From positions 2,046,001 through 2,110,000 of the forward strand of contig NZ_JARGNB010000001.1 in NCBI RefSeq assembly GCF_030167915.1: a DNA stretch of 64,000 nt. Direction: 5' to 3'. Position numbers and translations under genes: made by a program. The notes beneath the pieces were generated by a model. The model did not search any database, had not been told where the DNA came from, and worked only from the letters and a program-made list of their open reading frames with translations. Shown piece by piece: positions 54,376 to 63,686 of this stretch. Each line of letters opens with the position of its first letter. The first letter of the stretch is position 1. This DNA comes from Aquabacterium humicola. GTDB lineage: Bacteria; Pseudomonadota; Gammaproteobacteria; Burkholderiales; Burkholderiaceae_C.

Positions 54376-55404
54376 ATGAAACTTGCCACCTACAACGACG
54401 GCTCGCGCGATGGCCAGCTGGTCGTCGTCTCGCGCGACCTCGCGACCGCCCACTACGCCACCGGCATCGCCACCCGCCTGCAGCAGGTGCTGGACGACTG
54501 GAACTACCTGTCGCCGCAGCTGCAGGACCTGTCGGTCACGCTGAACCAGGGCAAGGCGCGCCATGCCTTCGCCTTCGAGCCGCGCCAGTGCATGGCGCCG
54601 CTGCCGCGCGCCTTCCAGTGGGCGGACGGCTCGGCCTACATCAACCACGTCGAGCTGGTGCGCAAGGCCCGCGGCGCGACGGTGCCGGAATCGTTCTACA
54701 CCGACCCGCTGATGTACCAGGGCGGCAGCGATGACTTCCTCGGTCCCTGCGAGAACGCGCGTTTCGCCAGCCTCGACTGGGGCATCGACTTCGAATCGGA
54801 GGTGGCCGTGATCACCGGCGACGTGCCGGCCAGCGTCGACGCCGACGAGGCGCTCGAAGGCATCCGCCTCGTGCTGCTGGCCAACGACTGGAGCCTGCGC
54901 AACCTGATCCCCGACGAGCTGGCGAAGGGCTTCGGCTTCCTGCAGAGCAAGCCGGCCACCGCGTTCAGCCCGGTCGCGGTGACGCCGGACGAGCTCGGCG
55001 ACGCCTGGCAGGGCGGGCGCGTGCACCTCGCGCTGCAGTCGAGCTGGAACGGCCGCAAGGTCGGCATGACGGAGGCCGGCCCCGAGATGACCTTCCACTT
55101 CGGCCAGCTCATCGCGCACCTGGCGAAGACCCGCCGCGTGCGGGCCGGTTCCATCGTCGGCTCGGGCACCGTCAGCAACCAGGACTGGTCGCGCGGCTAT
55201 TCGTGCATCGCCGAGAAGCGGGCGATCGAGACCGTTTCGGACGGCGCGCCGAAAACCGGCTTCATGCAGTACGGCGACACCATCCGCATCGAGATGAAGG
55301 GCCGCGACGGCCAGAGCGTGTTCGGCGCGATTGAGCAGCGCGTGGTGGATGCCGACGGCGAGGTGCCGCTCGCCCCGGCGCCGACCGACGCCGCGCCGGC
55401 GTGA
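54376..55404 (+). CDS. Fumarylacetoacetate hydrolase family protein
   Basis: 342 residues of the FAH fold. The metal-site acid residues lie in GIDFESEVAVITGDVP. LLANDWSLRNLIPDELAKG and GSIVGSGTVSNQDW are the family signatures. The N-terminal 80 residues correspond to the longer form seen in bacterial fumarylacetoacetate hydrolase and related acylpyruvases. No homogentisate or gentisate genes are near, so the substrate is not set. The family cleaves C-C bonds of beta-diketo acids. Confidence 0.87.
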   Translation: MKLATYNDGSRDGQLVVVSRDLATAHYATGIATRLQQVLDDWNYLSPQLQDLSVTLNQGKARHAFAFEPRQCMAPLPRAFQWADGSAYINHVELVRKARGATVPESFYTDPLMYQGGSDDFLGPCENARFASLDWGIDFESEVAVITGDVPASVDADEALEGIRLVLLANDWSLRNLIPDELAKGFGFLQSKPATAFSPVAVTPDELGDAWQGGRVHLALQSSWNGRKVGMTEAGPEMTFHFGQLIAHLAKTRRVRAGSIVGSGTVSNQDWSRGYSCIAEKRAIETVSDGAPKTGFMQYGDTIRIEMKGRDGQSVFGAIEQRVVDADGEVPLAPAPTDAAPA

Positions 55405-55494
55405 CTTCGGTCATGCCGGCGCGCGGCGCGGCGCTAGCGTTCGACTAACGGTCGCCGCGCATCCTGCGGGCATCCCTACCGACGGAGCCCGACG

Positions 55495-56133
55495 ATGAGT
55501 CTCTCGACCTTGCTGCGCCGCCTGCTGACCCCGCTGCTGGGCGCCTGGATCGGCGCGCTGCCGCTGGCCGCCGCGGCTCAGGACTACGGCGCGATGGTGC
55601 AGCAGCAGATGGCGGCAATGAACCAGAACATCGCGCGCGGCCAGCAGATGGTGCAGGGCATCGTCCAGCAGCGCATGCACGACCCGCAGGTGCAGGCGAT
55701 GTACCGCCAGCACCAGGCCCAGGCCGCGGCCAGCGGCCGCGCGCCGATGGACTACGCGACGTTCACCTACTACTACGTCTACACCAACGGCTACAGCGCG
55801 CAAGGCATGGCCCACATGCGCTCGACCGAGGCCGGCAACCAGGCGCGCGAACGCGCCGCCTGGCAGGGCCTGCAGCAGGCCCAGGCGCAGCGCGCGCAGG
55901 CCCAGGCGGCCTGGCGCGACGGCTTCCACGCCAACCAGGCCGAAGCCGGCCGGCAGCTCACCGGCCAGAGCACCTGGCTGGCCCCCGACGGCAGCGCCCG
56001 CGTGCTGCCGCACACCTGGCAGCGCAATACCACCCACCTGCACCAGGGGCAGGCCTACCACGTCGACGCCGGCGGGCAGCTGTACCAGCGCGGCCAGGAC
56101 GGCTGGTGGTATCCGCTGCAAGCCGCCCGCTGA
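55495..56133 (+). CDS. Secreted hypothetical protein rich in Gln and Ala
   Basis: 212 residues with a signal peptide (LLRRLLTPLLGAWIGALPLAAAAQ). Mature sequence is full of Gln, Ala and Met (YGAMVQQQMAAMNQNIARGQQMVQ) with a middle part containing ATFTYYYVYTNGYS and a Trp/Gln C-terminus (QLYQRGQDGWWYPLQ). I do not recognise a family. It may be a helical envelope protein. A hairpin follows at 56136-56160. Confidence 0.6.
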   Translation: MSLSTLLRRLLTPLLGAWIGALPLAAAAQDYGAMVQQQMAAMNQNIARGQQMVQGIVQQRMHDPQVQAMYRQHQAQAAASGRAPMDYATFTYYYVYTNGYSAQGMAHMRSTEAGNQARERAAWQGLQQAQAQRAQAQAAWRDGFHANQAEAGRQLTGQSTWLAPDGSARVLPHTWQRNTTHLHQGQAYHVDAGGQLYQRGQDGWWYPLQAAR

Positions 56134-56135
56134 GC

Positions 56136-56160
56136 GCACCCGCCGCCGGAACGCGGGTGC
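56136..56160 (+). terminator. Hairpin after the secreted Gln-rich protein gene
   Basis: GCACCCGC pairs with GCGGGTGC around a 9-base loop, 3 bp past the stop codon. Only a weak T run follows (after ACGACCCCCC), so termination is uncertain. Confidence 0.35.
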
Positions 56161-56224
56161 ACGACCCCCCTTGGCGTGACAAGCGGCCTTAGGCGCGCAC
56201 CGGGATTCGTGGCATCGTCGCCGG

Positions 56225-57406
56225 ATGATCCCTCGCCTGCGCGGGCCGCTGACCCGCACCCTGGCTGCGCTGGCCCTGCCGCTCGCCACGCTGTTCGTCA
56301 CGCTGTTCGCGCCGCAGTCCCTGCCGGCGGCCCCGCCGGCGAACACGGCGTCGGCGCCGCCCGCGGCCCGCGTGGCCGACTGCCCGCCCGTGCCGCAGCC
56401 GCCGACGGACGCGCAGATCCAGGCAGGTCAGCGCGCCGCGCGCGACCGCGGCTTCCTGTGGCGCATCAGCAAGCACGGCCGCAATTCCTACCTCTACGGC
56501 ACGATCCACGTCGGCAAGCTCGACTGGGCCTTCCCCGGCCCGCGGGTGCGCGAGGCCCTGCTGGGCGCGCAGGCGCTGGCGCTGGAGCTCGACCTGACCG
56601 ATGAAGCCACGCTGCGGCAGCTGGCGCTCAGCATGGGCCCGGGCGCCGGCGACGCCCGCGTGAATCTGCCGCCGGCGATGCAGCAGCGGCTGAAGCGTCA
56701 GACCGAGGCGGCCTGCCTGCCGCCCGGCGTGCTGGCCGGCCAGCATCCGGTGATGCAGGCCATCACGCTGACCGTGCTGGCGGCGCGCCACGAAGGCCTG
56801 GACCCGGCGTTCGCGCAGGAGCTGGTGCTCGGCGGCGTGGCGCGCGCGCTGGACAAGCCCATCGTGGCGCTCGAGTCGGCCGAGCAGCAGGCGGCGCTGC
56901 TGGTGCCCACCGATGCGAAGCAGGCGCTGGCGATGACCGAGCAGACGCTGGCGCAGCTGGAGCGCGGGGCCTCGCGCCGGGCGCTGGTGCGCGTGGCGGG
57001 CGCCTGGGAGCAGGGCGACTTCGAGCTGCTGTCGCACTACGAGCAGTGGTGCGACTGCATCGACAACGACGAGGACCGCGCCTTCCTGCGCCGGCTGAAC
57101 GACGAGCGCAACGGCCCGATGGCCGCGCGCATCGACGCGCTGCACACCGCCGGCCGCACCGTCTTCGCCGCCGTCGGCTCGCTGCACATGACCGGTCCGC
57201 AGGGCCTGCCGCAGCTGATGGAGAAGCTCGGTTATGCGGTCGAGCGGGTCCCGTTCGCGAGCGCGTCGATGGCCGCTGCCGTGGCGGTCCCGCCGTCGCC
57301 GGCGGCCTCGGCACCGGCCCCCGCACCGGCCCCCGACGCGGCCCCCAAACCTGCTCCCGCACCGGCCTCCGCACCGACCTCCTCGCCGACGGCCAAGGCG
57401 GACTGA
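56225..57406 (+). CDS. TraB/GumN family protein
   Basis: 393 residues. An N-terminal hydrophobic signal-anchor (LTRTLAALALPLATLFVTLFA) precedes FLWRISKHGRNSYLYGTIHVGK, the first TraB/GumN motif (GTIHxG), and AAVGSLHMTGPQGLPQLMEKLGY, the second motif (GxxHxxG). The family has a metallohydrolase-like fold and an uncertain role. A C-terminal Ala/Pro repeat of about 40 residues follows the domain. It is 57 bp upstream of phaM. Confidence 0.87.
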   Translation: MIPRLRGPLTRTLAALALPLATLFVTLFAPQSLPAAPPANTASAPPAARVADCPPVPQPPTDAQIQAGQRAARDRGFLWRISKHGRNSYLYGTIHVGKLDWAFPGPRVREALLGAQALALELDLTDEATLRQLALSMGPGAGDARVNLPPAMQQRLKRQTEAACLPPGVLAGQHPVMQAITLTVLAARHEGLDPAFAQELVLGGVARALDKPIVALESAEQQAALLVPTDAKQALAMTEQTLAQLERGASRRALVRVAGAWEQGDFELLSHYEQWCDCIDNDEDRAFLRRLNDERNGPMAARIDALHTAGRTVFAAVGSLHMTGPQGLPQLMEKLGYAVERVPFASASMAAAVAVPPSPAASAPAPAPAPDAAPKPAPAPASAPTSSPTAKAD

Positions 57407-57462
57407 CTTCACCGCGTCCTGGGACTACCATCGGCGGCACCACACCGCCTGCAGGAGATCCC

Positions 57463-58314
57463 ATGGCCGACCCGACCGCCGCGTTCAGCAAGCTCGTGCC
57501 GGGCTTCGACTTCCTGCAGGGCCTGGTGAAGAACGCCGGCGCGGCGCTGCCGTCGGTGGGCCAGTGGGTCGCGCCGACCCTGAACCCCGAAGAGCTGGAA
57601 AAGAAGATCGAGGAGCTGCGCACGGTGCAGTTCTGGCTCGAGCAGAACGCGCGCATGCTGGGCGCGACGATCCAGGCGCTGGAAGTGCAGCGCATGACGC
57701 TGTCGACGCTGAAGACGATGAACGTCTCGCTCGGTGACCTGACCGAGTCGCTGAAGATCAAGCTGCCGGAGCAAGCTGCGGCCGCGCCCGCAGCGGCCGA
57801 CGACGACACGGCCGACGACGACACGGATGACGACGACGCCCCCGCGCCCGCGCCGGCCGCCAGGCCGAAGGCCGCACGCAAGCCGAAGGCCGCCGCCGCG
57901 CCGCTGGTGCCGCCGGGCGTGCCCGACCCGATGCAATGGTGGGGCGCGCTGACCAAGCAGTTCACCGAGCTCGCCGCCAACGCGATGAAGGACAGCGCCG
58001 CCGATGCCGCGAAGGGCCTGGCCGGCGCGATGGTCAAGCAGGGCTTCGACGCCGCGAGCGAAACGCTGAAGAAGGCCGCGTCGGTGCCGGCGGCCGTCGC
58101 CAAGACCGCGGCCAGCGCCGCGCAGCAGGCGGCCCAGCAGGCCGCCCGGGTGGCGGGCGCCGGCAACGGCAACCGCGGCGGCGCGACGCGCGGCGGTGCG
58201 GGCACCCCGGCCGGCACACCGCCGGCGAAGGCGCCGCGCAAGTCGCCCACCCGCTCGGCCACGCACTCGTCCACCCGCTCGGCCACGCCGCGCAAGCGCA
58301 CCGCGCCGCGCTGA
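57463..58314 (+). CDS. phaM: PhaM-type polyhydroxyalkanoate granule protein
   Basis: 283 residues. The N-terminal 110 residues (FSKLVPGFDFLQGLVKNAG; PTLNPEELEKKIEELRTVQFWLEQN; LGATIQALEVQRMTL) are characteristic of PhaM, which binds PHA synthase and activates it. An acidic stretch DDDTADDDTDDDD is followed by an Ala/Lys-rich tail and a strongly basic C-terminus (SPTRSATHSSTRSATPRK), expected to tether granules to DNA. This indicates that the organism makes PHA. A ribosome-binding site AGGAGA precedes the ATG. Confidence 0.92.
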   Translation: MADPTAAFSKLVPGFDFLQGLVKNAGAALPSVGQWVAPTLNPEELEKKIEELRTVQFWLEQNARMLGATIQALEVQRMTLSTLKTMNVSLGDLTESLKIKLPEQAAAAPAAADDDTADDDTDDDDAPAPAPAARPKAARKPKAAAAPLVPPGVPDPMQWWGALTKQFTELAANAMKDSAADAAKGLAGAMVKQGFDAASETLKKAASVPAAVAKTAASAAQQAAQQAARVAGAGNGNRGGATRGGAGTPAGTPPAKAPRKSPTRSATHSSTRSATPRKRTAPR

Positions 58315-58340
58315 TCCACGGTCCCGGCCCGAAGCTCGCC

Positions 58341-59576
58341 ATGAACCCTTTCCTCGCCGCGCATGCCACGCATCCGCAGGCCGGCATGGCGATGGCGCTG
58401 GTCGCCGCGCAGCTCGACGCGCAGCGCAGCCGCCGCACGCCGGCCTTCGTGCCGACCCTGGGCTTCCTGTACTTCACCGACCACTTCGCCGACGCTGCCG
58501 ACGACCTGCTGGCCGATGCGCGCCGGCGCTGGCCGGGTGTCGCCTGGACCGGCTCGGTCGGCATCGGCGTGATGGGCAGCGGCGCCGAGTACATCGACGC
58601 ACCGGCGATCTCGCTGATGCTGGCCGACCTGCCGCCGTCGGACTTCCAGCTCTTCAACGGCCGCCAGCCGCTCGATGCCGCGCGGGCGCACACCGCGCTC
58701 GTGCATGCCGATCCGGCCACGCCGGAGCTCGCCGAGCTGGTCGGCGAGCTGAGCGGACGCACCCGCTCGGGCTATCTCTTCGGCGGCCTCGCCAGCTCGC
58801 GCGAGCGCACGCTGCACATCGCCGACGGCGTCTTCGAAGGCGGGCTGTCGGGTGTCGCGTTCGGCCGCGAGATCGCGCTGGTCTCGCGGGTCACGCAGGG
58901 CTGCCGGCCGGTCGGGCCGGTGCGGCGCATCACGCAGGTGGCCGCCAGCAGCGACTCGAGCGGCCGCCCCGGCACCGAGGTCAGCAACGTCGTGCTCGAG
59001 CTCGACGGCGAACCGGCGCTGCCGCTGCTGCTGGGCGACCTCGGCCAGACGCTGGATCGGCCCGAAGCCGCGATCCGCGCGCTGCGCGCGACGCTGGTCG
59101 GGCTGTCCGATGCCGGCGACACCTCGCTCGGCCGTGGCGGCCAGTTCGGCGTCGACACCCGCGTGCGCCACCTGATCGGCATCGACCCCGCGCGTGATGC
59201 GGTGGCCATCGCCGACCTCGCGGTCGCCGGCGAGCAGCTCACCTTCTGCCGCCGCGATGCCGAGGCCGCGCGCCGCGACCTGGTGCGCATCTGCAGCGAG
59301 ATCCGCGACGAGGTCGACGCGATGGCGCCGAACCATCCCGTGCCCGCGCTGCCGGACGCCGGCGGCGAACCACCGCGCTCGCCGATCGCCGGCGCGATCT
59401 ACGTCTCCTGCGCCGGCCGCGGCGGCCCGCACTTCGGCGCGCCATCGGCCGAGGCGCTGATCGTGCAGCACGCGCTCGGCGACGTGCCGCTGGTCGGTTT
59501 CTTCGCCGGCGGCGAGATCGGCCACCGCCATGTCTACGGCTACACCGGCGTGCTGACGGTGTTCGTGCGCTCATGA
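58341..59576 (+). CDS. FIST domain sensory protein
   Basis: 411 residues. N-terminal FIST domain (FLYFTDHFADAADDLLADARRRWPG; WTGSVGIGVMGSGAEYIDAPAIS) and C-terminal FIST_C domain (IGIDPARDAVAIADLAVAGEQLTF, AIYVSCAGRGGPHFG, VGFFAGGEIGHR). FIST domains bind small ligands, possibly amino acids, in signalling proteins. No kinase, GGDEF or receiver domain is fused, so it would work alone or with a partner. Start 27 bp after phaM; stop overlaps the next GNAT start by 4 bp. Confidence 0.9.
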   Translation: MNPFLAAHATHPQAGMAMALVAAQLDAQRSRRTPAFVPTLGFLYFTDHFADAADDLLADARRRWPGVAWTGSVGIGVMGSGAEYIDAPAISLMLADLPPSDFQLFNGRQPLDAARAHTALVHADPATPELAELVGELSGRTRSGYLFGGLASSRERTLHIADGVFEGGLSGVAFGREIALVSRVTQGCRPVGPVRRITQVAASSDSSGRPGTEVSNVVLELDGEPALPLLLGDLGQTLDRPEAAIRALRATLVGLSDAGDTSLGRGGQFGVDTRVRHLIGIDPARDAVAIADLAVAGEQLTFCRRDAEAARRDLVRICSEIRDEVDAMAPNHPVPALPDAGGEPPRSPIAGAIYVSCAGRGGPHFGAPSAEALIVQHALGDVPLVGFFAGGEIGHRHVYGYTGVLTVFVRS

Positions 59577-60130
59577 CCGTGCGGACCTTCGAGGGCCTGC
59601 GCGTGCGCCTGCGCGCCTGGCGCGACGACGACCTGCCGGCCTTCGCCGCGCTGAACGCCGCCCCCGAGGTGATGCGCTGGCTGAAGGCGCCGCTGTCCCG
59701 CGACGACAGCGACGCGATGGCGCGCCGCATGGCCGACCGGCTGCGGTCGCAGGGCTGGGGCCACTACGCGCTGGAGGTGCCCGCGGTGGGCTTCGCCGGC
59801 TTCGTCGGGCTCTCGACGCCGGCCTTCACGATCCCGGTGCCCGGATTCGACACCGAACCGCAGCTGGAGATCGGCTGGCGGCTCGCGCGCGCCGCCTGGG
59901 GCCAGGGCTACGCGACCGAAGCCGCGCAACTGCTGCTGGACTTCGCGCGAGACGAACTGAAGCGCGCGCGCATCGTCTCGTTCACCACCACCGGCAACGT
60001 CAAGTCGCAGGCGGTGATGCAACGCCTGGGCCTGCAGCATGCCGGCGACTTCGCGCACCCGAACCTCGCCGGCCACCCGCTGCAGCCGCACCGCCTCTTC
60101 TGCACGCCGCCGGGCTGGACGTCGACCTGA
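59573..60130 (+). CDS. GNAT family N-acetyltransferase (RimJ-like)
   Basis: 185 residues. LRVRLRAWRDDDLPAFAALN is the RimJ/RimL-type start, GWRLARAAWGQGYATEAAQLLLDFA is the acetyl-CoA motif, and NVKSQAVMQRLGLQHAGDFAHP the closing segment. This subgroup often modifies N-termini or small amines. It overlaps the FIST gene by 4 bp and lies 5 bp before the LysR gene. Confidence 0.88.
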   Translation: MTVRTFEGLRVRLRAWRDDDLPAFAALNAAPEVMRWLKAPLSRDDSDAMARRMADRLRSQGWGHYALEVPAVGFAGFVGLSTPAFTIPVPGFDTEPQLEIGWRLARAAWGQGYATEAAQLLLDFARDELKRARIVSFTTTGNVKSQAVMQRLGLQHAGDFAHPNLAGHPLQPHRLFCTPPGWTST

Positions 60131-60135
60131 ACCGC

Positions 60136-61020
60136 ATGGCCGCCCGCCTGCCGCCGATCCAGAACCTGCAGGCCTTCGAGGCGCTGGCGCGGCTGCGCAG
60201 CGTGACGCAGGCCGCCGACGAGCTGGCAGTGACGCCCAGCGCCGTCAGCCACCGGCTGCGCCAGCTGGAGACGCAGCTCGGCACGCGGCTCTTCGAACGC
60301 GCCGACTTCACGCTGACCGCCGACGGGGTCGCAGCCCTCGTGCAGGTGCGCGCCGCGCTCGCGGCGCTGGCGCAGCTGCCGCAGCGCGGCGCGAACGACG
60401 GCGCGCGGCTGCGCATCGCCGTCACGCCGACCTTCTCGCGCGAGGTGCTGCTGCCGCGCCTGGCCGGCTTCCGCCATGCCTGGCCCGACATCGAGCTGGT
60501 GCTGCAGGTGGCGATCCCGCTGCTGGATGTGACCGGCGAGCCCGCCGACCTGGAGATCCGCTACGGCCCCGAACCGGCGCCGGGCAGCGGCCTGGCGCAC
60601 CGCCTGCTGCTGGCCGACGAGATCACCCCCGCCTGCAGCCCCGAGTTCCTCGCCGAACACGGCCCCTTCGACGGCCACTTCGAGTCCGCCGCCGAGGTCG
60701 GCCGCGTGCGCCTGATCCGCAGCCCGCTCGAACCCTGGTCGACGTGGTTCGCCGCCTGCGCTCTCGCGCTGCCCGAGCCGCGCGAAGGCGCGCAGTTCAA
60801 CGATGTCGGCTTGATGCTGGAGGCCGCGGCCGCCGGCTTCGGCGTGACGCTGGCCCGGCTGAAGCTGGGCGCCGCGTGGCTCGACAGCGGCCGGCTGCTG
60901 CGCCTGTCGCCGCGCGCGGTGCCCTCGCCGCACCAGCACTGGCTGTGCTGGAAACCCGGGGCGCTGCAGCGCTGGGAATGCGCCGCCTTCGCCGACTGGC
61001 TGCGGCAATCCCTGGCCTGA
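60136..61020 (+). CDS. LysR family transcriptional regulator (GcvA-like)
   Basis: 294 residues. The N-terminal winged HTH reads LQAFEALARLRSVTQAADELAVTPSAVSHRLRQ in sequence order across residues 8-40, and the effector domain runs from about residue 90. The GcvA/AmpR branch is suggested by the serial VSH motif and FERADFTLTADG. Targets are unknown; the downstream glc genes on the same strand start 69 bp away and could be co-transcribed, but LysR proteins more often act on divergent genes. Confidence 0.88.
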   Translation: MAARLPPIQNLQAFEALARLRSVTQAADELAVTPSAVSHRLRQLETQLGTRLFERADFTLTADGVAALVQVRAALAALAQLPQRGANDGARLRIAVTPTFSREVLLPRLAGFRHAWPDIELVLQVAIPLLDVTGEPADLEIRYGPEPAPGSGLAHRLLLADEITPACSPEFLAEHGPFDGHFESAAEVGRVRLIRSPLEPWSTWFAACALALPEPREGAQFNDVGLMLEAAAAGFGVTLARLKLGAAWLDSGRLLRLSPRAVPSPHQHWLCWKPGALQRWECAAFADWLRQSLA

Positions 61021-61089
61021 ATTTCCTTCACGGGCGGCGCGCAGAACTTTCAACCGGACGCGACCGGGCCTGCACTAGACTGCCCCGCG

Positions 61090-62598
61090 ATGTCCGCCCA
61101 GACCCCCGATCGGCTCGATCCGCTGCAGCCTGCCGACCGCGCCGCGCGCCAGCTGGCGGTGGTCGCGGCGCTGGCGCCGCTGCTGCCGGCCCATGCGCTG
61201 CTGTACCGGCGCGAGGACACCGTGCCCTACGAATGCGACGGCCTCACCGCCTACCGGCAGATGCCGCTGGTCGTCGCGCTGCCGGAGGACGAGGCCCAGG
61301 TCGCCGCGGTGCTGCGCGCCTGCCATGCGCTGGCCGTGCCGGTGGTCGCGCGCGGCGCCGGCACCGGGCTGTCCGGCGGCGCGATGCCGCATGCGCTGGG
61401 CGTGACGCTGTCGCTGGCCAAGTTCAACCGCATCCTCGACGTCGACGTCGCCAGCCGCACCGCGCGTGTGCAGTGCGGCGTGCGCAACCTGGCGATCAGC
61501 GAGGCGGCCGCGCCATTCGGGCTTTATTACGCGCCCGACCCCTCGAGCCAGATCGCCTGCACCATCGGCGGCAACGTCGCCGAGAACTCCGGCGGCGTGC
61601 ACTGCCTGAAGTACGGGCTGACCTTGCACAACGTGATGAAGGTGCGCGGGTTCACCGCCGACGGCGAAGCGGTCGAATTCGGCGGCGACGCGCTCGACGC
61701 GCCGGGGCTGGACCTGCTGCCGGTGGTCATCGGCAGCGAAGGCATGCTGGCGGTGGTGACCGAGGTCACCGTGAAGCTGCTGCCGAAGCCGCAGCTCGCG
61801 CGCTGCATCATGGCCAGCTTCGACGACGTGCGCAAAGCCGGCGATGCGGTCGCCGCGATCATCGCCGCCGGCATCATCCCGGCGGGCCTGGAGATGATGG
61901 ACAAGCCGATGACCGCCGCGGTCGAGGCCTTCGTCGGCGCGGGTTACGACCTCGACGCCGCGGCCATCCTGCTGTGCGAGAGCGACGGCACGCCCGAGGA
62001 AGTGGCCGAGGAGATCGAGCGCATGCGCGCGGTGCTCGACCGCTGCGGCGCGACCCGGCTGGAGGTCAGCGCCGACGAGCGCCAGCGCCTGACCTTCTGG
62101 AGCGGCCGCAAGAACGCCTTCCCCGCGTCGGGCCGCATCAGCCCCGACTACATGTGCATGGACTCGACGATCCCGCGCAAGCGCCTGGCCGACATCCTGC
62201 TGGCGATCCAGGACATGGAGCAGCGCCACGGCCTGCGCTGCTGCAACGTCTTCCATGCCGGCGACGGCAACCTGCACCCGCTGATCCTGTTCGACGCCAA
62301 CGATCCCGACCAGCTGCACCGCGCCGAGGCCTTCGGCGCCGAGATCCTCGAGACCAGCGTCGCGATGGGCGGCACCATCACCGGCGAGCACGGCGTCGGC
62401 GTCGAGAAGCTCAATTCGATGTGCGTGCAGTTCAGCCCGGCCGAGCTCTTGCAGATGGCCGCGTTGAAGACGGCCTTCGATCCCGCGGGCCTGCTGAACC
62501 CGGGCAAGCTGATCCCGACGCTGCAGCGCTGCGCCGAGTACGGGCGCATGCATGTGAAGAAGGGCTTGCTGCCCTTCCCGGAACTGGAGCGGTTCTAG
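61090..62598 (+). CDS. glcD: FAD-linked oxidase, glycolate/D-lactate oxidase subunit GlcD
   Basis: 502 residues of the VAO-type FAD family. The PCMH FAD-binding fold has PVVARGAGTGLSGGAMPHA and CTIGGNVAENSGG. The C-terminal cap has FHAGDGNLHPLI and GGTITGEHGVGVEK, the signature of D-2-hydroxyacid dehydrogenases. It oxidises glycolate (or D-lactate) with a GlcE/GlcF partner. The ATG at 61090 is chosen for fit with the family start. glcE starts 2 bp after its stop. Confidence 0.93.
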   Translation: MSAQTPDRLDPLQPADRAARQLAVVAALAPLLPAHALLYRREDTVPYECDGLTAYRQMPLVVALPEDEAQVAAVLRACHALAVPVVARGAGTGLSGGAMPHALGVTLSLAKFNRILDVDVASRTARVQCGVRNLAISEAAAPFGLYYAPDPSSQIACTIGGNVAENSGGVHCLKYGLTLHNVMKVRGFTADGEAVEFGGDALDAPGLDLLPVVIGSEGMLAVVTEVTVKLLPKPQLARCIMASFDDVRKAGDAVAAIIAAGIIPAGLEMMDKPMTAAVEAFVGAGYDLDAAAILLCESDGTPEEVAEEIERMRAVLDRCGATRLEVSADERQRLTFWSGRKNAFPASGRISPDYMCMDSTIPRKRLADILLAIQDMEQRHGLRCCNVFHAGDGNLHPLILFDANDPDQLHRAEAFGAEILETSVAMGGTITGEHGVGVEKLNSMCVQFSPAELLQMAALKTAFDPAGLLNPGKLIPTLQRCAEYGRMHVKKGLLPFPELERF

Positions 62599-62600
62599 CG

Positions 62601-63686
62601 ATGACCGACAGCGCCCTCGCTGCCTTGATCGACCGCGTGCAGACCGCGCGTGCGCAGCGCTCGCCGCTGTGCATCCGCGGCGGCGGCACGAAGGACTTCT
62701 ACGGCGAGGCGCCGCGCGGCGAACCGCTGGACACGCGCGCCTTGCAGGGCATCAGCAGCTACGAGCCGAGCGAGCTGGTGGTGACGGTGCGCGCGGGCAC
62801 ACCGCTCGCGACGCTCGAAGCGGCGCTGGCCGACAAAGGCCAGTGCCTGGCCTTCGAGCCGCCCCGCTACGCCGAAGGCGGCACGGTCGGCGGCATGGTC
62901 GCCGCCGGTCTGTCCGGACCGGCGCGCGCGGCCAGCGGCGGCGTGCGCGACTACCTGCTCGGCGCGACCTTGCTCAACGGCCGGGCCGAGTGCTTAAGCT
63001 TCGGCGGCCAGGTGATGAAGAACGTCGCCGGCTACGACGTGTCGCGGCTGCTCGCCGGCTCGATGGGCGTGCTCGGCGTGATCCTCGAGGTGTCGCTGAA
63101 GGTGCTGCCGCTGCCGCCGGCGACGCTGACCCTGCGCTTCGAGCGCGAGCAGGCCGAGGCACTGCGCCAGCTCAACGCCTGGGGCCGCGAGCCGCTGCCG
63201 GTCAACGCCAGCGCGTGGTGGAGCGGCATGCTGGTGCTGCGCCTGGCCGGGGCCTCGGCCGCGGTGCAGGCCGCGGCGCAGACGCTGGGCGGCGAGCGCA
63301 TCGATGCGCCGCTGGCCGATGCGTTCTGGCGCGGCCTGCGCGACCAGCGCGACGAGTTCTTCGAGGGTGCGCGCCGCGCCGTCGAGAGCGGCGCGACGCT
63401 GTGGCGGCTGTCGTTGCCGCAGACCGCGCCGCCACTGGCCCTGAGCGGCGAACAATTGATCGAATGGGGCGGCGCGCAGCGCTGGATCGTCACCACCGCG
63501 CCGGCCAGCGTGCTGCGGGAGGCGGCGACGAAGCTGCGGGGCCACGCGGTGGTCTTCCGCGGCGACAAGTCGGCTGGCGCGCTGGCGCCGCTGGCCCCGG
63601 CGCAGGCGCGCATCCAGCGAGGCATCAAGGACGCGTTCGACCCCGACCGCGTATTCAACCCCGGCCGGCTCTACCCCGATCTCTGA
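62601..63686 (+). CDS. glcE: Glycolate oxidase subunit GlcE
   Basis: 361 residues of the shorter FAD-binding subunit. CIRGGGTKDFYGEAPRG, GGTVGGMVAAGLSGPARA and AGYDVSRLLAGSMGVLGV mark the PCMH domain, and FDPDRVFNPGRLYPDL ends the cap. In the complex, D and E carry flavin and F carries iron-sulfur centres. No glcF is within the window; the next gene is a methyltransferase, so glcF may follow it or lie elsewhere. Confidence 0.93.
   Translation: MTDSALAALIDRVQTARAQRSPLCIRGGGTKDFYGEAPRGEPLDTRALQGISSYEPSELVVTVRAGTPLATLEAALADKGQCLAFEPPRYAEGGTVGGMVAAGLSGPARAASGGVRDYLLGATLLNGRAECLSFGGQVMKNVAGYDVSRLLAGSMGVLGVILEVSLKVLPLPPATLTLRFEREQAEALRQLNAWGREPLPVNASAWWSGMLVLRLAGASAAVQAAAQTLGGERIDAPLADAFWRGLRDQRDEFFEGARRAVESGATLWRLSLPQTAPPLALSGEQLIEWGGAQRWIVTTAPASVLREAATKLRGHAVVFRGDKSAGALAPLAPAQARIQRGIKDAFDPDRVFNPGRLYPDL

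Noticed and set aside
60039-62600. A long upstream extension of the glcE frame
   Set aside because: It runs through the LysR and glcD genes in another frame with Arg/Ala-rich composition. The ATG at 62601 matches the GlcE family start.
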